From NCBI GenBank assembly GCA_015063285.1, contig SUST01000006.1:1-64000 (forward strand): a stretch of DNA of 64,000 nucleotides, written 5' to 3'. Positions 62,886 through 64,000 of the stretch are shown piece after piece; position 1 is the first letter of the stretch, and each line of letters opens with the position of its first letter. The notes beneath the pieces are model-generated. The model saw nothing but the letters and a program-made list of their open reading frames with translations, did no database searches and was not told the origin of the DNA. A program made the position numbers and the translations under genes. This stretch comes from Thermoplasmata archaeon. GTDB taxonomy: Archaea; Thermoplasmatota; Thermoplasmata; Methanomassiliicoccales; Methanomethylophilaceae.

Positions 62886-63542
62886 CCGGATGCCTGACGG
62901 AGGTTGGGATTGGTCCTTCTCACTATTTTCGTGTAGACATAAGATACGACAAACCCCGTGACGAACACCCCTATGCCGACCAGCAATGTTGTGAGCACAG
63001 ATTGCGAATGGATCCTCAGGAACGGATACGGGGCCAAATCGTCGTTGCCGGCTATGATCAGGAACACCACTATGAACACCATATAGAGCAGCATCGGAAT
63101 GGTCGACAGTATGGCCTCCTTTCTTGCCCATGGCCTCCATGTCGGAGAGATACAGGAAATCCACGATTGCTAGAATGGGGTTGATCAGATGCGCCATCAG
63201 CGAGCCCTCCGGGTTCAGCAATATGGTCCATCCCTGGTACGGAACCAGAACGAAGGCCACTACAACCAATGTGATCGTTAGCATCATAACGGCAGCCAGC
63301 TTCAGTACCAACAGGAAGTGGGGACTCTTGATCCCTTTATGGATGCAGTAAAGCGTCCCGACGGAGACAATGGCTGCCAGATAGTTGGACCAATTGGTTA
63401 AGAATAGGTAAACGTCTTGCGATGCTGCATAATCGACAACATCGACAATACAGAACATGACGTTCACAATCATGTACAGAACGAGTACGATAATGGTAAC
63501 ATTGATTGCTATGGAGTACCTCACAATCCTTGCATCGGCCAT
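62882..63542 (-). pseudogene. Pr6Pr-like membrane protein, one frameshift
   Basis: Two frames join at about 63118 into one protein with six or seven membrane segments. The first part is MADARIVRYSIAINVTIIVLV ... LINPILAIVDFLYLSDMEAMGKK; after an extra G in the run AAAGGAGG the frame continues as EAILSTIPMLLYMVFIVVFL and ends with VGIGVFVTGFVVSYVYTKIV at 62882. The layout (NPxxxxxDFL, then Y...YPFLRI) is like the Pr6Pr family. Start at ATG 63542; 63608 is possible. A sequencing error would restore it. Confidence 0.65.
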
Positions 63543-63859
63543 ATTGGGCCATCTGATTTTGCCTATAAAGAATGAGAGCAGATATAGTTTTGAAAAACCA
63601 ACCTTCATACGCCTGACAGCGGTCTCCTTTAATTCATTCGATTATGGATGAGAGGTATCCCTGACCAGTAAGTTGCCAAATTTGAAGATGCTGGATAAGG
63701 ATGGTCCCCCTCCCTGATTTGAGAGATGAAACTCTCTACCTTTATGGGCAGATAGCAAGAATTGCTATCATCACCTATCCGATGTATTCGGAATAATTTG
63801 TAAGAAATCGATAGATGGTTACCGATACATCCGTATATGGTAATCTGCATATCTGTATC

Positions 63860-64000
63860 ATGGAGGATACCAAAGAAGCGATGGAGGAACTCACTTTCAT
63901 CTTGTTGTACCTGACATGTTTCAAGGAGAAATACGGTGGATACAGCAGTTGGAAGGGGTATGATTTCCCGACGCTGGACCGGTTGGAAGAGAAGGGTCTG
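63860..64000 (+). CDS. DUF6429 protein, N-terminal part
   Basis: The gene begins at ATG 63860 and runs off the window; 47 residues are visible. LTFILLYLTCFKE and WKGYDFPTLDRLEEKGL match the start of the DUF6429 family of small cytosolic proteins of unknown function. No in-frame stop occurs before the edge. Confidence 0.75.
   Translation, partial: MEDTKEAMEELTFILLYLTCFKEKYGGYSSWKGYDFPTLDRLEEKGL

Noticed and set aside
62886-63118. Middle part of the 302-residue minus-strand frame as real protein
   Set aside because: Rich in His, Arg and Ser with no membrane pattern, whereas the alternative frame gives clear membrane helices; it is an out-of-frame reading after an indel.
63629-63850. 73-residue minus-strand frame before the DUF6429 gene
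   Set aside because: Composition is not protein-like, it has no ribosome-binding site, and it occupies the promoter region of the DUF6429 gene.

Overview
The window looks like the chromosome of a gut or rumen methylotrophic methanogen of the order Methanomassiliicoccales (Methanomethylophilus-like). The evidence is archaeal gene content (L18e-L13-S9-RpoN cluster, archaeal TATA boxes about 25 bp before short leaders), a corrinoid/URO-D methyltransferase operon, cobalt and corrinoid uptake, and BspA-type leucine-rich surface proteins typical of host-associated members. The assignment comes from gene content read by eye, not from a database search.

Layout. 0-3 kb: 3' end of a cobyrinate (or Ni-sirohydrochlorin) a,c-diamide synthase, two coupled small membrane proteins, the ribosomal protein/RNA polymerase operon and tRNA-Pro(GGG). 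3-14 kb: surface proteins (one decayed), a purine permease, a DoxX-like protein, two 308-residue paralogous membrane proteins bracketing a third, asd, and a CPA2 antiporter. 14-23.4 kb: membrane and secreted proteins (one transglutaminase-like), an MBL-fold hydrolase, an MTA/SAH-type deaminase, a second CPA2 antiporter, an Fe-S protein, a flavodoxin and a PAP2 phosphatase.

23.6-30.2 kb: a complete cobalt ECF transporter (cbiM-N-Q-O-O, both ATPases with an unusual C-terminal extension) followed, across a cluster of GTGTTAC half-sites, by a P1B metal ATPase. 30.2-34 kb: an AlbA_2/HATPase regulator in very AT-rich flanks, then a cassette of an Rrf2 regulator, a DUF1638-like protein and a B12-fold protein with a degenerate cobalamin motif. 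34-42 kb: membrane proteins and a tightly overlapping operon encoding an LRR surface protein, a Wzm-like permease, a Wzt-like ATPase fused to Sel1 repeats, and MntP. 42-47 kb: a set of small-molecule-modifying enzymes (LCM methyltransferase, CDP-alcohol transferase, acetyltransferase, PhzF, Sfp-type PPTase) plus a TM-STAS protein. 46.8-51 kb: a corrinoid/iron-siderophore ABC transporter whose binding protein carries dockerin-like repeats.

51-58.9 kb is the most notable part. A cytosolic sensor-like protein (pseudo-receiver, GAF, PAS, degenerate kinase) converges on a six-gene operon: corrinoid protein, URO-D-type methylcobamide methyltransferase, zinc-ribbon protein, HyuA-type ASKHA ATPase, DUF1638 protein and DUF6951-like protein. 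It has no separate substrate:corrinoid methyltransferase, so the methyl donor is unknown. Cobalt import, corrinoid import, corrinoid synthesis and corrinoid-dependent methyl transfer are thus all represented in this one window. 58.9-64 kb: a second large LRR surface protein, a 14-TM MFS exporter, a frameshifted Pr6Pr-like membrane gene with a coupled small gene, and the start of a DUF6429 gene.

Several genes (4.8-5.7 kb, 42.5 kb, 63.1 kb) carry single-base frame breaks, which may be real decay or assembly error.
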